Counted from the stretch's first letter, positions 39,247 through 48,075 are shown. The stretch: 55,720 nt of DNA from Candidatus Eisenbacteria bacterium (GCA_035712145.1 DASTBI010000224.1:1-55720), one strand, 5' to 3'. The notes: generated from the sequence alone by a model not told the origin. A program made the numbers and translations.

Positions 39247-40466
39247 GTCCGGGTTGACTCGCCTGCCGGCTTGGCCCACTCCGCCGCGGCTCCGTTCGCA
39301 TCCGGCGTCATGTCTTTCCTGGCCGGCACGCTCGGCGCCGCTTCCACCGGCATCGACAGGCCGATGCCGTTGCCGGCGATCACCGTGAGGCTCCTCGGCA
39401 GGATCTCCATCTCGACCACGCGATGCTTGGCGCTGAGGTCCTTGTCGGCGTGGGCATGCATCGGCTGGTCGGTGGTGATGCGCACGCGCCGAGCGCGGTG
39501 AACCGGAAGCTCTTCGGGAGTGCCGCCGGCGGCGGCCATGAAATGCTTGACCAGCGCCGCCTCACCCATGCCGTCGTAGAGCACGACATCGAGCATGCCG
39601 TCGTCCATCTTGGCTCCGGGCGCCACCAGCATGTTCTTGCCCATCATGGGCGCGTTGGAGGCCGTGACGATCTGCGTCGAAGCCTCCACGACCTTGTCGT
39701 CCATTTCGACCTTCATGATTCCGGGCTTGTTCTCGAAAAACTTTCGCAGCGCCTGCGGAATGATCCGCCACTCGTGCTTCTCGATGCTCTGGCCGGTCAG
39801 CGCGGCGATCGCGCTCAGCCCCGTGCCCGCGCCTTCGAGGAAATACGTGACGTGCGGCTTGTCGCTGGAAACGATGTGACCCACGTCGATGTGGCGCGTG
39901 GCGCCCATCCCGATGAGCGCGCACGCCTCCTCGATTTCCAGCGGAACTCCCAGGCAGCGAGCGAGGTTGTTCATGGTGCCGAGGGGGACGATGCCGAGCA
40001 CCACGTCGCTCCCGATCAGCTGCGAGGCGGCCTCCTCGATGGTGCCGTCGCCCGCGGCGACGACCACGAGCGGCACCCGCGACTTACGCGCGTCGCGCAC
40101 GATCTCACGAGCCGCCTTCCCCGAGGTCTTCACGCCGATGCGCGGCTCGATCCCATGAGCGCGCAAGGCGCTCACCACTTTGGCGAGTCGCAGCGCGTTG
40201 TGATCGGGATCGCGTCCGGCAGAGGGATTGAAGATGAGCTGCGCCTCACGGAAACCCGTGATCCCGCCCTTGCCGGCTTCGGCGCGCAACGGCTGGGCCA
40301 TGCGCCGCTCGAGGGTGGCCAACTGCGCCTCGATGGACAGCAGTTTGGCCTTGCGACGCTCCAGGCGCGCCGCGGCCTTTTCCACCCGCCCGAGCTGCTG
40401 CTCGTGCTGCCGCTGTTTTCGCTTCAGCGACTTGGCGATGGTTCGTGACTTCGGTTGGGTTTGCAT
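39243..40466 (-). CDS. Diacylglycerol kinase-like lipid kinase (DAGK catalytic family) with N-terminal coiled coil
   Basis: A 407-aa cytoplasmic or peripheral enzyme of the DagK/YegS/sphingosine kinase family, which phosphorylates a lipid with ATP. A basic coiled-coil segment covers about 10-57. The catalytic domain starts at QLIFNPSAGRD (about 76-86). The nucleotide motif is VVAAGDGTIEEA (135-146), followed by LGIVPLGTMNNLARCLGVP, LEGAGTGLS, MLVAPGAKMDDGMLDVV and the C-terminal metal/beta domain. It sits between DUF1206 and a PAP2 gene, so kinase and phosphatase acting on the same lipid pool is a fair inference. The stop overlaps the PAP2 start by 4 bases. Confidence 0.93.
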   Translation of the reverse strand: MQTQPKSRTIAKSLKRKQRQHEQQLGRVEKAAARLERRKAKLLSIEAQLATLERRMAQPLRAEAGKGGITGFREAQLIFNPSAGRDPDHNALRLAKVVSALRAHGIEPRIGVKTSGKAAREIVRDARKSRVPLVVVAAGDGTIEEAASQLIGSDVVLGIVPLGTMNNLARCLGVPLEIEEACALIGMGATRHIDVGHIVSSDKPHVTYFLEGAGTGLSAIAALTGQSIEKHEWRIIPQALRKFFENKPGIMKVEMDDKVVEASTQIVTASNAPMMGKNMLVAPGAKMDDGMLDVVLYDGMGEAALVKHFMAAAGGTPEELPVHRARRVRITTDQPMHAHADKDLSAKHRVVEMEILPRSLTVIAGNGIGLSMPVEAAPSVPARKDMTPDANGAAAEWAKPAGESTRT

Positions 40467-40471
40467 GAGGT

Positions 40472-41383
40472 CTACCTCATCGAGTAGCGGGTCATGGGAA
40501 GAGGGACGGCGGACGGCGGCTCATCTGGCCGCACCCGTGCCCAGCGAACACACAGGATCGAGTACACGCCGAACGCGATCAGGCCGGAGGCCACCGCGAT
40601 CAGCGCCGGCCTGCCGAACGGCTCGTTCAGCAGCTTGAGGAACGCTCCGCCCAGGTCCCTGGACTCCTCGGGGTCGATGCGAAGCCCCGCCATCACCAGC
40701 GAAATGCCGATGAGGATGAACACGATGGCGCGAGACGCGATTCCGATCCGGCCGAGATGCCGGGCCCAGACGTGCTCGCCCGGCCCCATGCGTGACAGAT
40801 CGAGATCCCGCATGAAGCTCGCCCTCAGCGCCATCCACAGCTGGACCAGACCGGCGAACGCGATCCATGCGAGTCCGATCACGATCACGATCCACGAGCC
40901 GAAGGGGCGGGCGAGTGCTCCGGCGGTCCATTCCTGCGTCGAGCGCTCGTCGTGGGGAGTGCCTAGCATGATCTGCACCGCGAACCACAGGAGCGCCCCG
41001 TACGCGAGGCCGCTGGTCAGGTAGCCGAGACGGGTGAACACTCCGGCGAGCGACCAGCCACGCTTCAGCGGATCGAGCAACGCCCGGTACAGCCCCCACA
41101 GGGCGTAGCCCGCCAGACCGACCGCCACGATCACGACGAGCACGTTCCCGAGCGGCTGGTTGCCCAGCGTCTCGATCGCCTCCTTCTGATCGATGGCATC
41201 ACCCTTCGAGCTCACGGCGATGCGCAACGCAAACGCGGCGGGAATCAGGAACACGAACGCGCGAGCCAGCTGACCGAAGCGCATCAGACCTTCCAGCCAG
41301 CGGTCGCGCGCACGCCGGAAACCGGAAGCGCCATGGTTGCGCCCCAGCTGGAGATCGCGGCCTTGGGCGGGTGAATAGGCCAT
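40472..41383 (-). CDS. DUF1206 multi-pass membrane protein
   Basis: A 303-aa protein with three repeated two-helix units, the DUF1206 layout: LMRFGQLARAFVFLIPAAFALRIAV, VFTRLGYLTSGLAYGALLWFAVQ and LGRIGIASRAIVFILIGISLVMAG. Each contains the R-x-G-x-x-x-R/S-G pattern. Around 230-250 an RIDPEESRDLGGAFLKLL stretch resembles the family's K-x-G-x-x-x-L loop. Function is unknown for the whole family. AGGAGG four bases before ATG 41383 fixes the start. It begins 8 bases after the upstream PAP2 stop and ends 5 bases before the lipid kinase, inside the phosphate-transfer operon. Confidence 0.9.
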   Translation of the reverse strand: MAYSPAQGRDLQLGRNHGASGFRRARDRWLEGLMRFGQLARAFVFLIPAAFALRIAVSSKGDAIDQKEAIETLGNQPLGNVLVVIVAVGLAGYALWGLYRALLDPLKRGWSLAGVFTRLGYLTSGLAYGALLWFAVQIMLGTPHDERSTQEWTAGALARPFGSWIVIVIGLAWIAFAGLVQLWMALRASFMRDLDLSRMGPGEHVWARHLGRIGIASRAIVFILIGISLVMAGLRIDPEESRDLGGAFLKLLNEPFGRPALIAVASGLIAFGVYSILCVRWARVRPDEPPSAVPLPMTRYSMR

Positions 41384-41391
41384 GGATCCTC

Positions 41392-42147
41392 CTAAGCGGC
41401 TTGCTTGCCCGGGTTCGGCGCCACGGGCTGGCGAACGAAGAATCGCGTCTTGCCCCATCGGTAGACCCGGATCGTGCCGATCAACCACAGGCTTCCGAAC
41501 AGGTACGCGCCACAGACGTCACTGAACCAGTGCTGTCCCTGGTAGATGCGCGAGAGACCCATGAGCAGGACCAGCGCGCCCAGCGCCGACAGGATCACGA
41601 CGCGAACGGTGGATGGCTTGAGCAGCGAGTACGCGAGGAAGGCGAGGAACCCGCCGAGGCAGGTGAACTCCAAGGTGTGGCCGCTCGGAAAACTTGACGA
41701 GGGAAGCTGGGCGAAGACGTCGATCAGATCCGCGCTCGGCCGCGGCCGGTAGACGATCAGCTTCACCAGACTGCCGAGCAGCACGCCGCCGGAGGCCAAC
41801 AGGAGACAGAGCGCTTCCCAGCGCAATCCGAATACAAAGAGCGAGAACACGATCGTTCCCACGAGGACCTGGACCTGCGGGGGGAAACCGATCCAGCTCA
41901 CCCAGAACATCACGCGAGCGAACCAGACCCCGTGGTATGCCTGAATGTTACGCGTGATGCTCAGATCGATCGGGAAGTAGGCGACCGTGTGCGCCACGAC
42001 GGCCAGCGTCACGAAAGCGACGGCGGCCACGATGACGTAGCTCTGGAACAGCGCGGCCCGGTAGCGGCGCGCCGGAGGCGGGGCGATCGCCTGCGCGTTG
42101 ACCTTCTGCCTGGGACCTGGGTGCTGCGCATGGGCGACGTGGGCCAA
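41392..42147 (-). CDS. PAP2-family membrane phosphatase with intact active site
   Basis: About 251 aa from TTG 42147. This start is chosen because GAGGAGG sits five bases upstream; GTG 42192 gives a 266-aa form and cannot be excluded. A basic, Pro-rich N-terminus precedes about six membrane helices. The full PAP2 signature is present: K129-x6-R-P (VKLIVYRPRP), P-S-G-H at 154-157, and S199-R200...H206...D210. Substrates of such enzymes include phosphatidate, phosphatidylglycerol phosphate and undecaprenyl diphosphate. It is the first gene of the ten-gene operon and is paralogous to the PAP2 protein at 38407-39246. Confidence 0.9.
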   Translation of the reverse strand: MAHVAHAQHPGPRQKVNAQAIAPPPARRYRAALFQSYVIVAAVAFVTLAVVAHTVAYFPIDLSITRNIQAYHGVWFARVMFWVSWIGFPPQVQVLVGTIVFSLFVFGLRWEALCLLLASGGVLLGSLVKLIVYRPRPSADLIDVFAQLPSSSFPSGHTLEFTCLGGFLAFLAYSLLKPSTVRVVILSALGALVLLMGLSRIYQGQHWFSDVCGAYLFGSLWLIGTIRVYRWGKTRFFVRQPVAPNPGKQAA

Positions 42148-42506
42148 CTGCGCCTCCTCACTCGGTGCGTATCGTCGCCATCGCACTCGCACGTCCCATG
42201 CCGGACCTGCTGCGGCTCTATGTCGCTGGACGCCCGCATCACGTTCCGTTGACTTCCGTTCGCTTTCGGCAGAATCGTCTTACGCTTGAACTTTCTTCCC
42301 TGTCGCGCATGGGCCTCGCCCTCTTACGCCCACGCTTCTCCGATCTCCGTCCGCGTAGCTGATGCGCTCGCAATGATCCGCGGCGCCGGGACGGACGGTC
42401 ATCGCCGCTGGCACTGAATTGGCCTCAACGCCGGCGGATGAGCGCGCCTCGAGGGCGCTCTGCTGGTTTCAGCCGCCCTCGGCGCGCCGGAAAGGAGGGC
42501 AGCACC
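42148..42506. other. Divergent intergenic region
   Basis: This 359-base gap separates the minus-strand phosphate-transfer operon from the plus-strand DoxX gene and should hold both promoters. I see no clear -35/-10 pair, hairpin or repeat in it. Short open frames here (42165-42362) lack a convincing ribosome site. Part of the left end may code if the PAP2 gene starts at GTG 42192. Confidence 0.5.
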
Positions 42507-42959
42507 ATGACGCGAGCCAGGCGGCTCACCTACGCCCTGCTCAGGATCGTCGTCGGTGTTCTGTTCATGCAGCACGGAGGCCAGAAGCTCTACGGGTGGT
42601 TCGGAGGGGTAGGTGGTCCTCCCGGCGCGACGGTCCCCCTCAATTCGCTGATGGGGGTGGCCGGGATGCTCGAGTTCTATGGAGGACTGGCGATCGCGAT
42701 CGGTTTGCTGACCCGGCCGGTGGCCTTCCTGCTCGCGGGCGAGATGGCGGTCGCGTACTTCATGTCGCACTTCCCGCGCGGCTTCTGGCCGCTCCAGAAC
42801 CGCGGCGAGGCGGCCGCGCTCTACTCGTTCATCTTCCTGTTCTTCTCCGCTCATGGAGCGGGAGGCTTCAGCGTCGACTCGCTGTTGTTCCATCGTTATC
42901 GACGACACCCTCACGTCGACGAGGGCCCGCTGCCCGAAGCACGGTCCCGCGTGGCTTAG
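42507..42959 (+). CDS. DoxX-family membrane protein
   Basis: A 150-aa protein with four membrane helices. DoxX pattern: LLRIVVGVLFMQHGGQKLYGWFGG, GVAGMLEFYGGLAIAIGLLTRPVAFLLAGEMAVAYFM, the P-R-G-F-W-P-L-x-N-x-G-E-A loop, and YSFIFLFFSAHGAGGFSVD. Family members are linked to quinone or thiosulfate oxidation and to oxidative stress complexes, but most are unassigned. AAAGGAGG eight bases before ATG 42507 supports the start. It is followed 19 bases later by the OmpA-type gene. Confidence 0.93.
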   Translation: MTRARRLTYALLRIVVGVLFMQHGGQKLYGWFGGVGGPPGATVPLNSLMGVAGMLEFYGGLAIAIGLLTRPVAFLLAGEMAVAYFMSHFPRGFWPLQNRGEAAALYSFIFLFFSAHGAGGFSVDSLLFHRYRRHPHVDEGPLPEARSRVA

Positions 42960-42978
42960 AGCACCAAGGAGGTTTCCC

Positions 42979-43659
42979 ATGCAACCGAGACTGAGCAGTG
43001 TGATTCGAGTCCTCGTCGCTTCGGCGATACTCGCCGGCGCCGCCGGATGCGCATCGATGAACAAGACGCAGAAAGGCGCGGTGATCGGCGCCAGCACCGG
43101 CGCCGTGATTGGTGGCGTCATCGGCAATCAGACCGGCTCCACCACGCGTGGCGCCATTCTCGGCGCCGTGGTCGGCGGCGCGGCCGGCGGCATCATCGGC
43201 AACCAGATGGACAAGCAGGCGCGGGAGATCCAGCAGAACATCCCTGGCGCGCGCGTCGAGCGCGTCGGCGAGGGCATCCAGGTGACGTTCGAGTCCGGGC
43301 TTCTGTTCGACTTCGACTCGGCCGCGATTCGGGGCGACGCCCGCCATAATCTCGACGAGCTGGCCCGCAGCCTCGGACGTTATCCGGACTCCGATCTCAT
43401 GATCGTCGGCCATACCGACGCGAAGGGCACGGCGTCATACAACCAGGATCTGTCGGAGCGCCGGGCGCAGTCGGCGGCGAGCTACCTCTATTCGCGCGGC
43501 GTGGATCGCCGCATCGAGACCCTGGGCCGGGGAGAATACGAGCCCATATCCAGCAACGACTACGAGAGCGGCCGTCAGCAGAACCGCCGCGTGGAGGTGG
43601 CGATCTACGCCAGCGAGGCCCTGAAGGCCCGGGCGCAGCGAGAGGCGGGTGGACAATGA
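42979..43659 (+). CDS. OmpA-family lipoprotein with glycine-zipper segment
   Basis: A 226-aa protein with a lipobox AAGC (C24). A glycine-zipper region at about 32-75 (GAVIGASTGAVIGGVIGNQ, GAILGAVVGGAAGG) can insert in or associate with membranes. The OmpA_C domain at about 95-215 has LLFDFDSAAIRGDARHNLDELA, VGHTDAKGTASYN, LSERRAQSAASYL and NRRVEVAIY, including the Asp and Arg that hold peptidoglycan. The protein should tie the outer membrane to the wall. AAGGAGG precedes ATG 42979. The stop overlaps the M48 peptidase start (ATGA). Confidence 0.95.
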   Translation: MQPRLSSVIRVLVASAILAGAAGCASMNKTQKGAVIGASTGAVIGGVIGNQTGSTTRGAILGAVVGGAAGGIIGNQMDKQAREIQQNIPGARVERVGEGIQVTFESGLLFDFDSAAIRGDARHNLDELARSLGRYPDSDLMIVGHTDAKGTASYNQDLSERRAQSAASYLYSRGVDRRIETLGRGEYEPISSNDYESGRQQNRRVEVAIYASEALKARAQREAGGQ

Positions 43660-45137
43660 GACCGGTCTTTCGCACGCGGGGGCACCCGCTCGCTCACGCC
43701 GTGGTGGGCGGCGTCGCAGCGCTGATGATGATGGTCTCCACCGCGACGGCGCAGACCGTCGTCAAGCCGGGATTCAACATCTTCTCGGTGGAGCAGGACG
43801 TCGAGATCGGCCGGCAATCCGCGGCGCAGGTGGACCGGCAGATCCCCGCGGTGTCGGATGCGGCCATCAACCGTTACGTGCAGGCGCTCGGCGCTCGCCT
43901 CGCGGCTCAGGCGCCGGGAGCGCGCTACCCGTACCGATTCCGCGTGGTCAACCTGGCGGAGGTGAACGCTTTCGCGCTGCCGGGCGGCTTCGTGTACGTG
44001 CACCGCGGACTCCTCGAGCAGGTGAGGAGCGAAGGGGAGCTGGCCGGCGTCATGGCCCACGAAATCGCTCACATCGCGCTGCGCCACCCCACGAACCAGG
44101 CATCGAAGGCGTACATGACCCAGGCCGGCCTTGGCATCCTGGGCGGCCTGCTCGGCGGCGACCGCTCGTCGTCGTCCACGGGACAGGTGATCGGCGCGCT
44201 CGGGGGATTCGGCCTCAACACCCTGTTCCTCAAGTTCTCGCGCTCGGCGGAAACGCAGGCCGACATCGTGGGCGCGCAGATCATGGACCGCGCCGGCTAC
44301 GACCCGATGGAGATGGCGCACTTCTTCAACTATCTGTCGCGTCAAGCTGGAGGGAACCCGGGCCGCTTCGCCGTGTTCCTCAGCAACCATCCCGCTCCGT
44401 CCAATCGAGAGGCGCGAGTCCAGCAGGAGGCGCGCCTTCTCGGACGGCCTGCGTCGACCGCGCAGATCGGCGATCTGGCGATGGTGCAATCACGGTCGCG
44501 GCGACTGCCGAGAGCCCCGACCATGGCGCAGCTCGCGCAGGGACAGGCCGCGGGCGCGGCGTCATTGCCGGCGGGAACGGCCGGGCTCTCGATCGAGCGG
44601 CCGTCGTCCACCTTCCGCACGGTGCAGCAGCCGCGCGGCCTGTTCCAGGTCCAGCGTCCCGACAACTGGTCGGCCTACACATCGTCGCGGGACCACGGCG
44701 TCACGATCGTGCCGCGAGGCGGTTCGAGCGGGAATCGAATCACGCACGGCGTGATCATCAACCACTACGTGCCCTTCGACGGCTCGGTCGGTTCCTCGTA
44801 TCCGAGCAGCCCGACGTATGGGAGCGGAGCGCTGGCTTCGGCGACCGAGGACCTGGTTCGCCAGCTCCAGAATTCGAATTCCTACCTCGATCCGATCCGG
44901 GGATCGCAGCGCCGCGCGTCGATCGCCGGCCGATCGGCGATGGTCGTCACGATGGCCGGGCGATCGCCGGGGACGGGCGAGGAGGAGCGCATCGACGTGG
45001 TCACCCAGCAACTGGCCGACGGTCACATCGTCTACGTGCTGCTGATCGCGCCTCGGGACGAGTACTCCGTGCTCGCGCCGACGTTCCAGCGCATCGTGGG
45101 CAGCCTGCGGACGGACACGCGCTCGAGTCACGGATAG
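43656..45137 (+). CDS. Exported M48-family metalloprotease
   Basis: A 493-aa protein with a signal peptide (to about 32). The catalytic part has NAFALPGGFVYVHRGLLEQV, the zinc motif H135-E-I-A-H139 and SAETQADIVGAQIMDRAGYDP, which supplies the third ligand. This matches BepA/LoiP-type periplasmic proteases that handle outer-membrane protein quality control. The family normally carries TPR repeats at the C-terminus. Here about 230 C-terminal residues instead form an unrecognised domain (FRTVQQPRGLFQVQRPDNWSAY onwards) resembling a beta-rich DUF. It is translationally coupled to the OmpA-type lipoprotein and followed by a strong terminator. Confidence 0.93.
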   Translation: MRPVFRTRGHPLAHAVVGGVAALMMMVSTATAQTVVKPGFNIFSVEQDVEIGRQSAAQVDRQIPAVSDAAINRYVQALGARLAAQAPGARYPYRFRVVNLAEVNAFALPGGFVYVHRGLLEQVRSEGELAGVMAHEIAHIALRHPTNQASKAYMTQAGLGILGGLLGGDRSSSSTGQVIGALGGFGLNTLFLKFSRSAETQADIVGAQIMDRAGYDPMEMAHFFNYLSRQAGGNPGRFAVFLSNHPAPSNREARVQQEARLLGRPASTAQIGDLAMVQSRSRRLPRAPTMAQLAQGQAAGAASLPAGTAGLSIERPSSTFRTVQQPRGLFQVQRPDNWSAYTSSRDHGVTIVPRGGSSGNRITHGVIINHYVPFDGSVGSSYPSSPTYGSGALASATEDLVRQLQNSNSYLDPIRGSQRRASIAGRSAMVVTMAGRSPGTGEEERIDVVTQQLADGHIVYVLLIAPRDEYSVLAPTFQRIVGSLRTDTRSSHG

Positions 45138-45138
45138 A

Positions 45139-45200
45139 CCGGCCGTCACTGGCCGGAGCGATGTTTGAGCCGCGCCGTTCACACGGCGCGGCTCTTCGTT
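45139..45200 (+). terminator. Rho-independent terminator after the M48 peptidase gene
   Basis: A 12-bp perfect stem (gagccgcgccgt/acggcgcggctc) with loop tcac at 45167-45194 is followed by ttcgtt. A second, smaller stem (ccggcc/ggccgg) lies just before it at 45139-45156. Together they form a strong stop for the DoxX-OmpA-M48 transcript. Confidence 0.85.
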
Positions 45201-45345
45201 GCCACGCTCGTTGGGTCAAAGGTCGCGTCCGGAGGCAAAACCCGACGCTCGTCACGTCCCAGTGGTCGTTCCAGGCCACGGAATCGTCTCATCCCGCGAC
45301 TGACGACGGTTGTCGGTAACCCAGACCACTCTCCCCGAGGCCTTC

Positions 45346-47640
45346 ATGCTCGTTCCTCGCTTACCGTCGCGCCTCCTGGCGGCGGTCGCTTCGCTCACGC
45401 TCCCGCTCTGCGTCGCATGGGCTGCCGCCCCACAGCCGGGCCCTCCGATCACGATCAAGCCGGCCGCGGCCGCCATCACGGTCGACGGAGATCTCTCGGA
45501 TCCGGGCTGGCAAGGCGTCGAGCCCGTGACGACCTGGTTCGAGACCCGCGTGGGAGACAATGTCGAGCCGCAGGTCAAGAACGTGGGCTACCTCGCTTAT
45601 GACGAGCGCTACTTCTATGCCGCGTTCCGCTTCGACGATCCCGATCCTCACAAGATCCGCGCGCCGCTCGGCGACCACGACCAGCTCTCGGGTTCGACCG
45701 ATTACGGCGGAGTGATCATCGACGCGGCCAACGACGGCAAGACCGCGATCCTCTTCCTCGCCAACGCCAACGGCCTGCTCTACGACGCGGTGAGCAACGA
45801 CGCCACGGGCGAGGACAGCTCGCCGGACTACTACTGGGAGTCCGAAGGCAAGATCACGGACGCCGGCTGGAATCTCGAGATCAAGATTCCGTTCACGTCG
45901 CTGCGCTACAGCAATGCCGTGGCGCCTCAGATGCGCATCCTGCTCTACCGGAACTACCCGCGCGAGCGCCACTACCAGTTCTTCTCCGCGCGGCTTCCCA
46001 GGGACGTGAGCTGTTTCATCTGTAACTCGAGCCCCCTGGAGGGTCTCCAGAACCTGCCGACGTCGTCCCATCTGGTCATCGCTCCTTACGCCAGCGCCCA
46101 GCGTCTCGACGAGCCGGAAGCAGGGCTCGGAACGCCGCTCCGGGACGGAAACACGGACACGGAGTTCGGTCTCGACGTGAAGTGGAGCCCGCTCGCCAGT
46201 CTGGCGATCGACGGCACCATCAACCCGGACTTTTCCCAGATCGAGGCGGACGTGGCGCAGATTGGCGCCAACGAGCGCTTCGCGCTCTTCTACCCGGAGA
46301 AGCGACCGTTCTTCCTCGAAGGCATCGATCTCTTCTCGACGCCATTCCAGGCGGTCTACACGCGAAGCATCACGTCACCGAGCGGCGGCTTGCGCACCAC
46401 CGGCCGCTCCGGGCAAACGGCCTTCACCGCGCTCGGCGCACGGGACCGCGGGGGTGGTCTCGTCATCCTTCCTGGTCCGGAAGGATCGGGGGCCGCGGAG
46501 CAGGACTTCGAATCCTCGGTCGGCGTCGTGCGCCTCCGCCGCGACGTCGGGCCGTCATTCGTCAGCTTCCTCGCCACCGGGCGCCTGAACGACGAATCCG
46601 AGTCGATCGATTCGAGCGGCGTGGCGCTCGACGGAGGTCACAACGCGGTCTTTGGTCCCGACTTCAACTGGCGGCCTCGCCCGACGGACTACTTCGCCGG
46701 CCAGGCGCTGTGGAGCGACACCCGCACGCCCAACCGCCCCGATCTCGCGGGGGAGTGGGATGGCCGCAAGTTGACGGATCACGCGTTGCTGGCCCGCTGG
46801 TCGCACAGCGACCCGAGATGGGACTGGTTCATCCAGGGACAGGACATCGGACCGGATTTCAGGGCCGACGAGGGCTTCATCCCGCAAGTGGGCTATCGCG
46901 AAGGCTACCTCGAAGCGGGCTTCACCGCGCGGCCGAAGGACAATTTCTTCTCGCGCATTCGTCTCTTCACCGTGAACTGGTATGACGAGGACAGCGAAGG
47001 CAGCCCGCTGTATCGCCGCTACTCGGCGGGCGCGGGCATGGACGGCAAGCTCAACAGCTTCATCCGCTTCGAGATCAATCACGACGACATCAAGGTCGGA
47101 CCGGAGATGTTCTCGCGCTGGCGGCCGTACGTCATCGTGCAGTCGAGTCCAGGCCGGGTGCTGAACTCGGTCTCGATCGAGAGCTTCTTCGGCGAAGAGA
47201 TCGACTTCGACAATGCGCGCGAAGGCACCGGAGCGACGATCATCGGCAGCGTCACCGTGCGGCCGACGGATCATCTCGAGCTGCGCGGGAACGCGAGCGT
47301 GCGGTGGCTGGACGTGGACGATCCGGTCCTCGGCGCCGGCCGCCTGTTCACCGCCCAGGTCGAGCGGCTGCGCGCGGCCTACCAGTTCAGCTCGCGGATG
47401 TTCGTGCGCCTCATCGGGCAATACGTGCAGACGGAACGGGATCCATCGCTCTATACGTTCGGCGTCGATCCCAAGGTCGCGGGCTTCAATGGCTCGGCCT
47501 TGTTCGCATACAAGATCAACTGGCAGACCGTGTTCTATCTGGGATACGGGGACAATCGCGAGTTCGACCAGAGCACGGATCAGCTGGAGGCGAGTCAGCG
47601 GCAGTCCTTCGCCAAGATCTCGTACGCTTTCCAGCGCTAG
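45346..47640 (+). CDS. DUF5916 protein with N-terminal carbohydrate-binding-like domain
   Basis: A 764-aa exported protein with a signal peptide (about 1-28). A CBM9-like beta sandwich follows (IKPAAAAITVDGDLSDPGWQGVEP, VGYLAYDERYFYAAFRFDDPDP, GWNLEIKIPFTSLRY). The DUF5916 domain from about 220 to the end has the family signature DVKWSPLASLAIDGTINPDFSQIEAD and FALFYPEKRPFFLEGIDLF, then a long barrel-like set of strands ending SFAKISYAFQR. Such proteins are common in FCB-group bacteria; their function is unknown, with glycan handling proposed from the N-terminal domain. GAGG six bases upstream fixes ATG 45346. Confidence 0.94.
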   Translation: MLVPRLPSRLLAAVASLTLPLCVAWAAAPQPGPPITIKPAAAAITVDGDLSDPGWQGVEPVTTWFETRVGDNVEPQVKNVGYLAYDERYFYAAFRFDDPDPHKIRAPLGDHDQLSGSTDYGGVIIDAANDGKTAILFLANANGLLYDAVSNDATGEDSSPDYYWESEGKITDAGWNLEIKIPFTSLRYSNAVAPQMRILLYRNYPRERHYQFFSARLPRDVSCFICNSSPLEGLQNLPTSSHLVIAPYASAQRLDEPEAGLGTPLRDGNTDTEFGLDVKWSPLASLAIDGTINPDFSQIEADVAQIGANERFALFYPEKRPFFLEGIDLFSTPFQAVYTRSITSPSGGLRTTGRSGQTAFTALGARDRGGGLVILPGPEGSGAAEQDFESSVGVVRLRRDVGPSFVSFLATGRLNDESESIDSSGVALDGGHNAVFGPDFNWRPRPTDYFAGQALWSDTRTPNRPDLAGEWDGRKLTDHALLARWSHSDPRWDWFIQGQDIGPDFRADEGFIPQVGYREGYLEAGFTARPKDNFFSRIRLFTVNWYDEDSEGSPLYRRYSAGAGMDGKLNSFIRFEINHDDIKVGPEMFSRWRPYVIVQSSPGRVLNSVSIESFFGEEIDFDNAREGTGATIIGSVTVRPTDHLELRGNASVRWLDVDDPVLGAGRLFTAQVERLRAAYQFSSRMFVRLIGQYVQTERDPSLYTFGVDPKVAGFNGSALFAYKINWQTVFYLGYGDNREFDQSTDQLEASQRQSFAKISYAFQR

Positions 47641-47643
47641 CCG

Positions 47644-48075
47644 TCAGACTTTGTCGCGGGGCCTGCGAGTGAGCGCGTGGGCCTCGCGCTCGAAGACGTT
47701 GTCCAGGTAGGGATCACCGCCAAGCGTCCACGCCCACAGGCTGGCGCACGCGTAGGCGGGGAGGAAGAACGGCCCCCACCGCTCGTACTGGCGGACATGC
47801 ACGCGCTCGTGTGCGGCGAACCGGCGCAAGGCTTCCTCGCTGCGCCCCAGGATGACGTGTCCGAGCGTGAGCGCCTCCGCGCCGCCTCGGATTGGCACCC
47901 AGCGCTCGAGCGCGACCCTCGCCCAGCCGTCCCTGACCTCGAACACACCGTCACGGCGACGGATCCGTCCTCGACCGGCGACGCAGACGGCCGCGACCAC
48001 CAGCCCCAGGGCGGTGGCGGGAGAGGCCCAGATCCAGGCCCAGGCGCTCCGAACCGGCGAGCGGTGAGATGGCAC
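47644..48075 (-). CDS. Small membrane protein with HExxH motif
   Basis: A 143-aa protein. A hydrophobic segment at about 11-32 could be a signal or membrane anchor. HERVHVRQYERWG at about 89-101 contains H-E-x-x-H, the zinc-metallopeptidase signature, and a second membrane-like stretch (GPFFLPAYACASLWAW) follows. A final EREAHAL may provide the third ligand. I recall small hypothetical proteins with this HExxHxxQ pattern, not a characterised family. The start is GTG 48075, the only in-frame start upstream of the hydrophobic segment. It is convergent with the DUF5916 gene, 3 bases away. Confidence 0.75.
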   Translation of the reverse strand: MPSHRSPVRSAWAWIWASPATALGLVVAAVCVAGRGRIRRRDGVFEVRDGWARVALERWVPIRGGAEALTLGHVILGRSEEALRRFAAHERVHVRQYERWGPFFLPAYACASLWAWTLGGDPYLDNVFEREAHALTRRPRDKV

